Assembly: GCA_019426215.1 (NCBI GenBank)
Contig: CM033391.1
Span: forward strand, 14,620,708 to 14,684,707
Length of the DNA: 64,000 bases
From: Buddleja alternifolia
Taxonomy: Eukaryota > Streptophyta > Magnoliopsida > Lamiales > Scrophulariaceae
Direction of reading: 5' to 3'
Made by a program: the position numbers and the translations under genes. Below, piece after piece: positions 9,883 to 19,926 of the stretch (positions are counted from its first letter, which is position 1; the number at the start of each line of letters is the position of its first letter). The notes beneath the pieces were generated by a model. That model ran no database searches. It saw only the letters and a program-made list of their open reading frames with translations, and had not been told where the DNA came from.

Positions 9883-10170
9883 GTGTTACGACATAGTCTA
9901 TGTCGTAACACGTGAATTTATTTTTATTTTTTTAAAATAAATTCACGTGTTACAACATAGCTTATGTCGTACACTGCTCGTGTTAGCGGTCAACACTGAC
10001 GCTGACACGAGCAGTCAGCTTTTGTTTTAAAAAAAATAATATAGCGTGTTACGAGGTGTTACGACATACTGTGTTACGACATGTTCTATGTTGTAACATG
10101 CTAGATCCTGAACACCACCATTTTTGGTGGTATTTTCTGATTTTTAATTTATTTTTAAATTATTTATTTA
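9883..10170. repeat. Palindrome-rich terminal region of composite element, copy A
   Basis: A 29-bp palindrome at 9883-9911 has arms GTGTTACGACATAG and CTATGTCGTAACAC around one base. Further ACGACATA or TATGTCGTA motifs follow to about 10104, and a CCACCA..TGGTGG hairpin lies near 10115-10130. Copy B has the same hairpin and motif set at 33299-33445, followed outward by similar AT-rich sequence to about 33255. This marks the outer end of the element. Exact end base and TSD were not determined. Confidence 0.65.
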
Positions 10171-11190
10171 ATTTTCCAATTTTTTGATAGAAAAAAAGTG
10201 TAATGATTAAGTATGATGTGTTATATTTTTTTTTTTGTAAGAGAAAATCTTTTTTTTTTGTGGGAAATTGGTATGGATGAATTTTGTTTTTGTAAGAATA
10301 TTTAACATATTTAAGTTAAACTCATCGATTAAGACATCCAAAAATATGCAAAATGGATCTTATTTCGTAGCTTACATCATTTCAAATAAAGATATGTGAT
10401 TATTTTGATGATTATATCAAGATATTGGCGGATAAAGTATTTTTAATTATTGGGTGAATTGTCTAATAATAAATAGTAAAATTCTGACTTTCTGAGAAAA
10501 ATTTGAGAGAAATGTCAAGTAAATCCATTTTTCAAAGAAATTTGAGATTTTTTTTGAGAAATTGTGTGTAGTATTTCTTTGGGATATTTTTGGGAGATGT
10601 TAAACATGTGTATTTTTGATGAAAAAAATCTCTGAGAAATCGAGAAATGGAAAACAACATCCCATCCAATCGGAGTTTTTCTTTTTACGAATTATTGTTA
10701 CTCGTATAATTTCTCAATTTTTTTTTTGTATTTGTTCTTCCTTTTTTTTCTCCTTGATGGAAGAATTAATGAGATTAAACCCGAGATATAACTTTAATTT
10801 GATGATGATTGGACAGAGAAAAATCCAAAATTCCGATTCCCTCTATTTAACCCATTTCCCCCTCTCAAATAGCTTAATTACTGTTCACTAACGACAACCG
10901 TTGAATATTAAAAGGAAAGTTTATTTGAGAAATGTGAGATTTTGTTGGCTGAAATGGTACATGCCACAGTTTCCTTAATCAGAGGTCTCAACTTCAAGCT
11001 TTGGGTATAAAAAAAAATTCTTCTTGAGAGAGTTAGCCCCTACATTTTCTATGGATGTTCACGACTCGGGCAGCATTAATTTGGTCCAAAAGGTTAGGAC
11101 AACTGTGGCCTGTGGGAAACTAAAAAAAATAAAACATAATAAATGAGACAAAATAGAATTAGTCCATATTTAGGGGTAGGTCTGAAAGAC
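10171..11190. other. AT-rich sequence without recognisable gene
   Basis: The stretch has long A and T runs. The open frame at 10616-10891 has low-complexity Phe- and Ser-rich composition and no conserved motif. I see no RNA gene and no TSD-flanked element. Confidence 0.6.
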
Positions 11191-11204
11191 TAACCAAACT
11201 ATTC

Positions 11205-11525
11205 GGTATTCAACTCGAGCTCGAGCTAAACCTCATTTGAGCTCGATTCGTCAACATATCAAAGCAAACTTGAACAACTTTTTGTGTTTGATAAGTTTTG
11301 AAGTTTGGTTTGAACTCGGCTCGATAAGTAAAAATTGATAAAAACATGTACAAAAAACTCAAACTACTTGAGCTTAACTCCTGTCCGGCTCGATTAAAGC
11401 TCATTTGCGCTTGAATCGATTACAATTAAACAAGCTCAAATACAAATTTTGAAGCTCGATTGTAATTCAAACAAGTTTGAACAACAACTCGTTCGGCTCA
11501 ACTGGACTCGACTCATTTACACCCC
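11205..11525. repeat. GAGCTCGA-rich dispersed repeat
   Basis: The block is unusually dense in CTCGAGCTCGAG, GAGCTCGATTCG and related words in both orientations. That is typical of a plant MITE-like family whose ends consist of such words. No clear TSD was found. Confidence 0.4.
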
Positions 11526-11529
11526 TATT

Positions 11530-12251
11530 TAGGGGACAAAAAATTATTATATTATATATTGATCAAACATTCTAATAAACATTTTTCTTTGTAGGAGCCA
11601 TCAAAGCCATTTATAGAATTATTCACAATTATTGGATATAAAACTAGATTAAGCTTTATCTTTAGGTGTTTTTCTTTGTAGGAGATTAGGAGAGGCAAGT
11701 TTGTAATTTTGGTATACTCTTTTTTTTAAAGAAAAATCGGTTTTATAATCATTCAATCGAAAGTTTACAATGCCTGGAACAATACAATTCATATCGACTC
11801 AAATGATGTAGTAAAAACATCTGAAACACCAACTATCAAGTTTCTTGAATATAACAAATCTTAAGAACTCACAAACGAACACAAGAAAATTCTTGTACAA
11901 CTCCTATTCAAGGAGAGACAAAACTCTCATTCGAGAGAGAAAGCAAACTCTCATACGAGAGAGAAAATAAAATACTAAACAAAAAATCTAAAACGCTATA
12001 TAAAAATTTATGTATCACCCGTCTTCATCTTGTCAGATCTGTCTCTGTCTCGTTAGATCCATATCCGTTTCATCAGATTTGAAGATGTGATGTACAATTT
12101 GAAGAAGGTTGCTCCAACCCAACCCGCCGACGATGGTAGTGGTAACAATGGTGAAATAGACAACTACCTCACCAAGCCATCGTCGACAGAGGAAAATAGA
12201 AGAAAAAAGAAGAATAGGGTCTAGAAAAAATTGAAGAAAAAATGAAAATAG
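11530..12251. other. Unassigned sequence
   Basis: No coding region was recognised. A short local repeat of CTCTCATTCGAGAGAGAAA at about 11927 and 11950 is the only structure noticed. A weak purine/pyrimidine-biased stretch precedes the start of the inverted duplication at about 12252. Confidence 0.5.
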
Positions 12252-12344
12252 ACTTTTCAATATTTATTTTTATTTAACGTCAGGGTCACTTTTCACTTTG
12301 CTTTCCCCCCCCCCCCCCCCCCCCCAAAAATAACAACGATAAGA

Positions 12345-12415
12345 TCGTAGGGGTGGGGATTCCAACATTTGATCTTACACTTAACAGTCAAAGGTGATGC
12401 CACTTAACTAAAGGT
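12345..12415 (-). other. tRNA-like (SINE head-like) sequence in duplicated segment copy 1
   Basis: On - the stretch reads TTAGTTAAGTGG (box A-like, complement of 12400-12410), followed about 35 bp later by a degenerate box B before CCCCACCCCTACGATC. The copy at 47272-47324 has a better box A. It is a tRNA-derived relic and not a functional tRNA. Confidence 0.4.
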
Positions 12416-13386
12416 TATTGGCATACTACTTTTCTTTAAAAACTATGTTTTATTAGTTATGAAAATATATTTACGATGTAATTTATATATTTTTAATTAA
12501 TAAGAAATACTATATTTACATCACATTTAAGTATTTATAACTTATTGACTTGAAGAAAAAAGACCATAATATGAAAAAAAAATCTTAAGAGCTGAGAATT
12601 ACATATCAAAATATTTATATTTCTTGGAAAATTGCAATAGTGGTCCAATAAGATAGGATATTGTAATTTTAGTCTCATTGTTTTCAAAAAGGTAAAAATA
12701 TTCCCATATGAGTCTTTCTTTTGCAATTTCGGTCCCATCAGTTAAGAAAACAAATGAGAATTCACAAGTGGCACACACACGCCTTTAAAGGTTTATGATA
12801 GATTGGATAGATTGTGCAAATACCCATTGACTTTTACAACTCTTAACCCTGAACGTAAATAATAAAAAATGAGTTCTCTTTTGTACATAATGTTGGAGTG
12901 TTTTATGAAATTATGCAAATTAAGTAACGACCACATGCAAGACACGTAACCATACAAACGGTTTGTGTTCAAATCAAGCGAAAAGTTGAAAATTTGAAGC
13001 GGTTTTTCGTATGGGAGCTAATACTACAGTTTTCCATATACTTCTTTCTATCGAATCTTGCCCCCGTGGAGAAAGACCCTGGATGAGGTCATTAATTGCA
13101 ATCACATTTCAGAAAAAACCCCCAAATTAATTAAGTGTCCCCCTCCTTTTTGCCTTTCTTTTCTTGCATTTCAGCCCAAATATGATTTATTTTGCTCAAA
13201 GCCAAAAACTAAAATGTCGTTAGTTGACTGACGGTGGTACTCAAAGTGAGGGAAAAAAAAGGTCAATTTGTATCAAAAGTGGGAACAAGTAAAAGCGTGG
13301 TACCAAAAATAAATTAAGCCTATCATATGGTACCAAAAACGAGATTTCTCCCGTTATAGGTGAGGTGATTGCAACGTCTCACAAGG

Positions 13387-13570
13387 CCAAAATAAGAGAA
13401 ATTTGAGCTATTTACAAGTAGAAACTAATAAATTCAAGTGTAACACTTGATATTAGAGTTTCTTTGCCCACTGTGAGACCAAAATAAGAGAAATCTAAGC
13501 TATTTACAAGTAGAAACTAATAAATCCAAGTGTAACACTTGATATTAGAGTTTCTTTGCCCACTTTAAGG
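13387..13570 (+). repeat. 92-bp tandem duplication
   Basis: CCAAAATAAGAGAAAT begins at 13387 and again at 13479, and the units match to TTTCTTTGCCCACT. Copy 2 of the inverted segment has one unit at the corresponding place (43095-43165), so the duplication is private to copy 1. No coding sense. Confidence 0.9.
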
Positions 13571-13928
13571 TTGCAATTGATTCGGAGGCACATCCAAGCC
13601 CCACGCGTGAGAAACCATGTTATTCATTTATTCTTAGTTTCACTAGCCACTTTTGTAATATTTTACTATCAATTTGAAGTTCCAATTTCTGGAAGTAAGA
13701 ACAACTTGAAAAATGTAAAAGCGAGAAAAAAAAATAGAAAATTAAATCGCGGCTGTAAATTTTCAATTATTAAACTGTGCTTGCTCAAAACATGAAATTT
13801 AGATCCCTAGGTATGTTATTAACTACTCGTATAATATTTCATTATCAATATAGAATTTCATTTTTCTTGTAGGAATAATATGAAAACATATAAGAGAAAA
13901 TAAGTTTAAAGGTGCAATATAATTGTGA

Positions 13929-14757
13929 GAGAAAATAGCAGATACCCCCAAACTATTAGGTGATGTACACTTTGCCCCCCCAAATTATTAAAAGTTGCAC
14001 TCAACACCCTAAACTATCATATATGTGCACTTTGCCCCCTCGGTCAGCTTCGGGCAGCACACAGGGGGCAAAGTGCTACAAACCACATAGGTGAGGGGGT
14101 AAAGTGCTACAAACCGCATAGGTGAGGGGGCAAAGCGCACATCACCTGATTTTTTTATTTTCTAAAATTTTTAATAATTTTTTAAATTTTTTATTTTTAT
14201 ACTTTTTTTCATTTTTTTTAATTTATTTTCATGTTTCCGAATTTTTGAAGTGTCTTTTTTGTTTTTAGAAAATTATGAATATTTAAATTTATACTTCTTT
14301 TCATTGTTTTCTTATTTATTTTCATGTTTTATTTTTATTTTTCTTATTTTCATATTTGAAAATTATTTATTTCAAACCTAAAAATAATATTTCAAGAAAA
14401 ATCCAAATAAATCCCAATATGCATGATTTAAATTAAACGATAAATGGGTAAAAAATTTCCCGAAACTGACCGAGGGGGGTTAAGTTAATATTAAGAATAT
14501 TTGAAGTTAAAAAAAAAGAAGAGAAAATAGTAGATAACCCCCCAACCTATGAGATGATGTGCGCTTTGCCCCTCACCTATGCGATTTGTAGCACTTTGGC
14601 CCCTGTGTGCTACCCGAAGCTGACCGAGGGGGCAAAGTGCACATATATGATAGTTTAGGATGTTGAGTGCAATTTTTAATAGTTTGGGTGGCAAAGTACA
14701 CATCACCTAATAGTTTTGGGTGGGGGGGGGGGGGAGGGAGTTATCTACTATTTTTTC
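13929..14757. mobile_element. MULE-type MITE, 829 bp, with 9-bp TSD and long inverted repeats
   Basis: Flanks are the identical 9-bp TSD TAATTGTGA at 13920-13928 and 14758-14766. The ends are GAGAAAATAGCAGATA and, inverted, GAAAAAATAGTAGATA. The arms stay complementary inward for roughly 200 bp, through ACTATTAGGTGATGT and the GGGGGCAAAGTGC words. The matching position in copy 2 (about 42733-42748) holds a single uninterrupted TAATTGTGA on -, an empty site. A 9-bp duplication with long inverted repeats is characteristic of Mutator-like elements. The only internal frame (14491-14706) is inverted-repeat sequence, not a gene. Confidence 0.92.
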
Positions 14758-16240
14758 TAATTGTGACGCCCCTGGAACTATGACTATTGCTAAGGACTTG
14801 GGTACATCGCAAAAGCATGAAAATTAATTTAGTATTGAGATTGATATAGAGTATCGGTACCTCTAATCATTATAAAATGCATAAACTAAAATCTTTCCTT
14901 CTTTTTAAATTATTTTTGAAAAATATCAATCATTTCATTTTATTTAGACCGAAAGTATTCGATAATATTGATTGCAAGACTGTAATCAGGAACCATTTGA
15001 AACATATGCCAAGACTTAACAATACTTGATTCTAATGACCGGAACTTTCATTCGATAGACTAAAATCAGTTTTTTCGATCAATAAAACCTTGTGAGTTAT
15101 CAACTCCCCCATAAAAAAAGAGTATACTAAATCTTCTAAAGTACTGATGATAAAATGCGTCAATCAGATAATATCACGTGATTTACCACGTGAAAAGGGA
15201 ATCCGACCCAACTCACGACAAACTAGGTTGGGGGTTGTAGAATTTATAGACTGCACTCACTATTAGACGAGCTGCCTACATATCTGATGAAATGAGATCA
15301 AGTCAGTTCGTAGTACTATGGTGAAATTACTCTTAGAAGTAGCCAGTAGATTTTCTTCGAGTAGATAATGATCTTTCCTAAGCTCCTTTCAGGAATATAT
15401 ATATAGCTGATGGTGGGCTATGAGCCGGGGCTTGACCATTGGCCTAATTGCCTATTTATTAAACTCAATACTTGGCTATCTTACAATAAAATAACTCTCT
15501 TTCTTTTATTACCTCTCAAGCATAGCGGGCCATATTCATAATGGGCCGCCAGCCCTTTGGGGCTTGATTATTATCTTAACCACGGACTTGTTCCACGGGT
15601 AGTGCCCCGGCCTGAGCCGGGGTAGATTAAGTATTGTAGTGCCCCTAGACATTTTTGGTGCACATCATAATGTATGGGTGTATGGCAAACTTCGTCGCCT
15701 TGGGGGGTCTAACGAGTCACCCCTTTGAAGGGGAATATCTTAGGTGTTATCTCAAAGCAATGCAGGTATTGAATTAAGGCAACACCCATAGCTATCTGGA
15801 GATCTGATGCCTTGGGGTCGAGTGCCTCGAGGTCGGATACCTTGCAATGCCAAAGTGTACGAGGTATTTCGATTTGGGTATGAGTTTTCTGTCTTAGGGA
15901 TGAGCTCTTTAAGTTATGAACCTCTACTCCACTTGAATAATAACCTCAGAGGGGTTATTAAGTTAGCTGACGAGGCACTTTAGAAGAATTTTAGTTGGTG
16001 AGATGTGCTTCAAGCACACCTTTATTTGTGAGACGCGCCTCATAAAGAGGAGGGGGTGCATGCCTGGCCTAAGGGGAGGCTTGCACCTCGCCCATAGGAA
16101 ACTTGTCGTCTCGGAGGTGACATAGAATTTTGAGGCCTCTATCTGGGGTTTCAGCATCCCGGAGGGGACCTATAATTTTTTACCTTAATCCGGGAATTTG
16201 TACTCCGGAGGGGACTTGGAATTTATTAGGCATGCCTTTG

Positions 16241-16510
16241 CCCTAAGATGAGGGGGTAAGGGCTTTGGCCTCAAGGTATGGGGGCAAGGTCTCTTGCCTC
16301 GAGATGAGGGAGCATGGGCCTTGGTTCCATGGCAAATGGGCAGGGTTCTTTTCCTCGAGATGAGGGGGCAATGTCCTTGGCCTCGAGGTGTGGTGACGAG
16401 GTCCCTTGCCTCGTGGTAAAGGGGCAAGGGTCCCTGCTTCATGGCGAGTGGGCTAGATCCTTCGCCTCAAATTGAAGGGGCAAAGTCCTTGGCCTCTAGG
16501 TGAGGTGGTT
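16241..16510 (+). repeat. 28-bp tandem repeat array, more than nine copies
   Basis: Units begin at 16241, 16269, 16297, 16325, 16353, 16381, 16409, 16437, 16465 and 16493, always 28 bp apart. The consensus is roughly CCTCGAGRTGAGGGGGCAAG followed by GTCCYTTG. Units are diverged but the phase is kept without slippage. No spacers, so not a CRISPR array. The minus-strand frame across it (16185-16442) is a by-product. Confidence 0.9.
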
Positions 16511-18019
16511 GTTTTTCCGTCATTATATTGTTGGATTTATTTCCTATGGCCTTTTGCGCTTATTGGATGTTTACTTATATAACGCCCATTAAGTAGGTTG
16601 GATCATATATTAAAAATACTTTTGCTCACCCATTAGGTAGGAGAGTCCTCACCTTCAAGAGGGATTTTGGTAGCGAGTAGACGTATCACTCGTATGTGAC
16701 GAGGGGGTCGCCCCACTGTTGTCCTCAAGGCCTCCTCTAGAACCTCACGACCGTGTGGCGTTGCGGCGTGTAGCCTTGGGGCTTTTTGCTGCGGTTTTTT
16801 TACCTCTGGGTAATCCCTCGCCTAGATGTTGCGCGAGTTACCTCATAGACTCCATGGTCTAGCCTCGTATGGCATATTTAACCGTGAATCATAGGTTGGG
16901 CCTTTTTAGTCTTCAAGTAAGTCTTTACTTCTTTCTTCGTGCTTTATGAGCTCTAGCGGGGTATACCCCGTCGCTTTATCAGTGCTAGTGGGAAGCTTTG
17001 TACCCCGTGGCTTCATGAGCGCTAGTCGGGTATCTTGTACCCCTTGGCTTCTTGAGCACTAGTGGAGTACTTAATCGTTTTTATGGGCCCTTCGTAGGAT
17101 TTTATGAGCGCCAAGAGTCCTAGCCTTGGAGTTTTGCTATACTTGAGCATCACTTGCTAGCATTTTACTAAAAACACTAGCGTTTTGTTAGCTAGTTACT
17201 CACTAATGTTTTGAAAGCACTAGCGGTTTGCTAGCTAGTTACCCACTAGCATTTCGAAAACACTAGCTCTTTGCTAGCTTGTTTAGACCCACCCACTTGA
17301 GGGGTATTTTATATTTAGATTTGCATCCTGCTAGGCAAATGAGTATCCATACTTGGGGAGTTATGACGATAGTGAACATTAGGCCATTTGAACCGGGGGG
17401 GGGGGGGTCGCTTGATTTCGACCCTCGAAATTGTGGCCGCGAGGCTTGTACCTCGAGGAGTGATGCCTCGAGACGCCTTTTACTGGGGTGCTACTCAGGG
17501 CTTATAACCTCGCGGGGCTTTACCATGGGTGACTTATAGCTTTTTTACATACCTTGTGTACGTATCCATATATTTTTTCTTATGGTCGGTTTTTGCTTGT
17601 ATGACTATGAGCTAGTCGAACGTTAGCAGCATTTTTGTTTTTGACTTAGCACATATGTGAGCTACTCATTGGTCCTTCGTAGGCTTTGAGTAAGTCTTTT
17701 ATTTTTCTAACCCCGTTGCCTCATGAGCTTTGTTTGGGTGCCAACACCCAAATGGTGGTGCTACTTGTTAGACTTTATGACTTTCATTTATTTGTGCTTT
17801 GTAAGACTACTTTCATTCATTTGTGCTTTGCAAGACTACTTTTTGCTTGTTTCTTTCGTCTTATCATAGCTTAGCTTAACTTCGAGTACGTCTTATTTTA
17901 CCTAACTTCATGATTTGATTTGGCTGGTGGACGATTTTAGTGGGTGGGCTTAGCTCCTCATAAGGTTCCCTGTCCCCACACTCCTTAGTGTTTTTCAGTG
18001 AGAAACACTTGGAGTAGTA

Positions 18020-18675
18020 AGATATCTTTTGCTGATGAGGGGTTATCTTAGAGCTTGATTTCACCCTATATTTATGCCTTTTGAGTAAGTGGCATGGTTT
18101 GTGACGCTAGTGGCCACGTTTTTATGTGGAGGCTTGGGTTGCCTATCGTGTTTTTATTCTTGTATAATCTCATTCCAGAACCTTAGTGGGAGGGGGAGAT
18201 ATTTTTGTGGATCCTCAACCTCTCTCGGTATTGCTAGAAGGATTATCGGGTGGACTATCCTCGTTCGAGTCTTTGGTAGCTCGAGGGATCTTTGTTGTTC
18301 CACCCATATTGACCTCTAATGGGGTCGCAAATAATTTGATAATGCCTCTTTTGCTAATGAGGGGCTAGTTTAGAGCTTGATTTCGCCTTATATTTATGCC
18401 TTTTGAGTAAATGGCGTGGTTTGTGACGCTAGTGGTCACGTTTTTATGTGGAGGCTTAGGTTGCTTATCGTGTTTTTATTCTTGTATAATCTCAGTCCAG
18501 AACCTTAGTGGGAGGGGGGCGGAGATCTTTTGTGGATCCTCAATCTCTCTCGGTATTGTTGGAAGGATTATCGGGTGGACTATCCTCGTTCGAGTCTTTG
18601 GTAGCTCGGGGGATCTTTGTCGTTCCACCCATATTGACCTCTAATGGGGTCGCGGATAATTTGATAATGCCTCTA
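18020..18675 (+). repeat. 322-bp tandem duplication
   Basis: Landmarks GCTRATGAGGGG (18031, 18353) and TGGTTTGTGACGCTAGTGG (about 18095, 18417) are exactly 322 bp apart, and the two units match closely throughout. A diverged third copy with TGGAAGGATTAT is near 19080-19260. The pairs of overlapping frames at 18089-18368 and 18411-18744 are duplicates of each other, not genes. Confidence 0.9.
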
Positions 18676-19599
18676 TTGGAGGTTTTTCTGGCTCCAAGGG
18701 GTCATATTGATATGTTTCATTTGAGAACTAGCTCGAGTACTTAGCTATTTTAACATGCCATTGGCGGAAATTTATGAATGCTAGGAGTGAGTGCCATTTG
18801 GGCGTTTAAAACACGGGGCTTGAAAATTACTAGCTTCACCAGCTAGCTACTAGCGCTATTTGTTCGATACCTCCTTGCCCCCTACTCCTTAATATGTGTT
18901 CTATAATATTTATGAGTAAGTTCGTAAGGGGTGATTTTTGTGTGGAGGGGCATTAGTCTTGGTACTATTGGCTGCTTGTGTTTGCAAGCCATCGTCACTC
19001 TTCAAGAATTTTCTATACATAGAATTTTTAGGAGGCTTAAATAGCCCCACTTATTATTCATTGGTGGCATGAGGTGAATTATCACGCTAGCCGTGTTGAT
19101 ATAATCTCGGGCCAGAGTCCATGTCGGAGGGGGGTAGTTTTTCAAACCTCATTCCCTCTCAGTGTTACTGGAAGGATTATAAGGTAGGCTAGCCTCAATC
19201 GAGCTCTAAATGGTTTGGGAGGCTCTTGTTGTTCCACCTATGTTAGCCTCTGAAGGGCCCTTAGGTTTTGTGAATAGCTTCAGTCGGAATCATTGGTCCC
19301 GAGGAGCCTTTTTTGGGTGTTGTTAAGTCACCCGTTCATTAACATCATACACATTCATATGATATGCTAGCACGTTAAAACTAACATACTCCTCATTAAG
19401 AAGAGAAAGGTGCCTTGAGGCACTCAACATCCATATAGCTAAAATTCAAAATATTCAAACATCGATGCAAAGAGTACGGGGATGCACATAGGCACCGTAA
19501 AACCAAAATGTATGGGGGTGTACATATGCACCTCAAAACTTAAGTAAATGTAGGTTGTGCTGGTGAGCGCCCCTACTCAACGCTTGGCCCATGGCCGAC

Positions 19600-19890
19600 T
19601 CGAAAATGTTCAATTGTAAAATAGTAAATAAGATAGTTTTTTTAATTTACTTGATACGTGGTGATGCCTCTTTAGGCATAACATCTTGTCACGCTTGGGG
19701 GGTGTTCCCCAGGGATGGTTATCTCATGCTCGGTCTCCGACCTAGCTCCCCTGTTGCCTCTATCTCTACCACGTGGTCCCGAGGGGTCTTCGGTGGTAGC
19801 CTCGGACGGTGCTACTACCTCTTGCAAGTAGCCCCTCTTGATGAGTTTTTCAATTTTCACTTGCAGATGGTGGCACTCTTCGGTAGTGTG
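19600..19890 (-). pseudogene. Ty3/gypsy gag fragment, C-terminal part
   Basis: On - the frame reads HTTEECHHLQVKIEKLIKRG, the typical sequence after the gag zinc knuckle of plant Ty3/gypsy elements (HTTEECxxL..IExLIxxGxL). An Arg/Gly-rich stretch follows. The N-terminal continuation is at 29449-29900, on the far side of the nested solo LTR and copia element. It ends without pol. Non-functional. Confidence 0.75.
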
Positions 19891-19926
19891 TGTTGTGATT
19901 CGATCAAGCAGATAAAAATTTTGATC

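Larger units (their letters stand above)
6214..9900 (-). pseudogene. Plant mobile domain (PMD, MAIN-like) gene, copy A, with stops and an internal deletion
   Basis: Product type: aminotransferase-like plant mobile domain protein, as in MAIN and MAIL1 and many transposons. The proposed layout on - is a leader exon ending at 9677, intron 9676-8379, ATG at 8377, then exons 8378-7608, about 7525-7431, 7350-7263, about 7190-6926 and 6828-6214 (TAG 6216-6214). PMD motifs visible are VKALIERW.P.TNTFHF, GEATITL.DVAILYGLPVDG and the WVDRHA-like NWLANHARKIALWNNRQLY region. Damage includes TGA at 7783-7781 and another a few codons on, a lost AG acceptor near 7525, TAG at 6393-6391, and a deletion near 7190-7198 that removed the 3' end of an intron and the start of the next exon (compare 36011-36215 in copy B). 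The last exon carries 13-residue GGSSS repeats. Confidence 0.82.
2..10170. mobile_element. Composite Mutator-like element, copy A (mudrA + small ORFs + plant mobile domain gene)
   Basis: I group these parts as one element because their order is partly repeated, inverted, in copy B at 33255-38627. Left to right they are: mudrA-like transposase gene (+), 190-bp array, 147-bp array, ORF1 (-), ORF2 (+), PMD gene (-) and a palindrome-rich end near 9883-10170. The PMD gene, an ORF2 remnant and both arrays recur in copy B. PMD genes are known to be carried by plant mobile elements, including MULEs. The left end lies outside the window, so terminal inverted repeats and a TSD could not be checked. mudrA belonging to the same element is an inference from its adjacency to the arrays, because copy B lacks it. 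Confidence 0.6.
12252..14890 (+). repeat. Inverted duplicated segment, copy 1
   Basis: The segment is colinear, in reverse complement, with 42625-47430. Shared landmarks are GAAAAGTCTAT, a tRNA-like sequence, ACTTATTGACTTGAAG, the ACGTGTAACCATACAAACGG region, GGTACCAAAAACGAGATTTC, the stretch around 13790-13920, and GTGACGCCCCTGGAACTATG after 14762. It differs from copy 2 by carrying the MITE at 13929-14757 and a 92-bp tandem duplication, and by lacking the LINE. A third fragment of the family lies near 48190-48292. A 21-C tract lies at 12305-12325. Identity of the underlying element is unknown. Confidence 0.85.
14891..19600. other. GC-richer, repeat-laden LTR-retrotransposon-derived sequence without pol
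   Basis: Compared with its surroundings this block is less AT-rich and full of internal repetition: the 28-bp array at 16241-16510, phrases ending in GCTAGC around 17150-17290, GAGCGCTAG-like phrases at 16940-17060, and the 322-bp duplication at 18020-18675 with a diverged third copy near 19080-19260. The stretch around 15240-15320 (GAGCTGCCTACATATCTGATG, AAGTCAGTTCGTAGT) resembles sequence common in plant gypsy LTRs. It runs into a minus-strand gypsy gag fragment at 19600. I interpret it as non-coding internal or LTR sequence of a gypsy element. The open frames in it look like chance. Confidence 0.45.

Noticed and set aside
12305..12325. Run of 21 C as a special structure
   Set aside because: Homopolymer within a repeated segment, with a similar run at 48274-48292. 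It may vary or be an assembly artefact and carries no further signal.
16185..16442. Minus-strand Pro/His-rich frame
   Set aside because: It lies over the 28-bp tandem array and repeats with it.
18089..18744. Four overlapping frames that resemble each other
   Set aside because: They are the two copies of a 322-bp duplication; no conserved domain.
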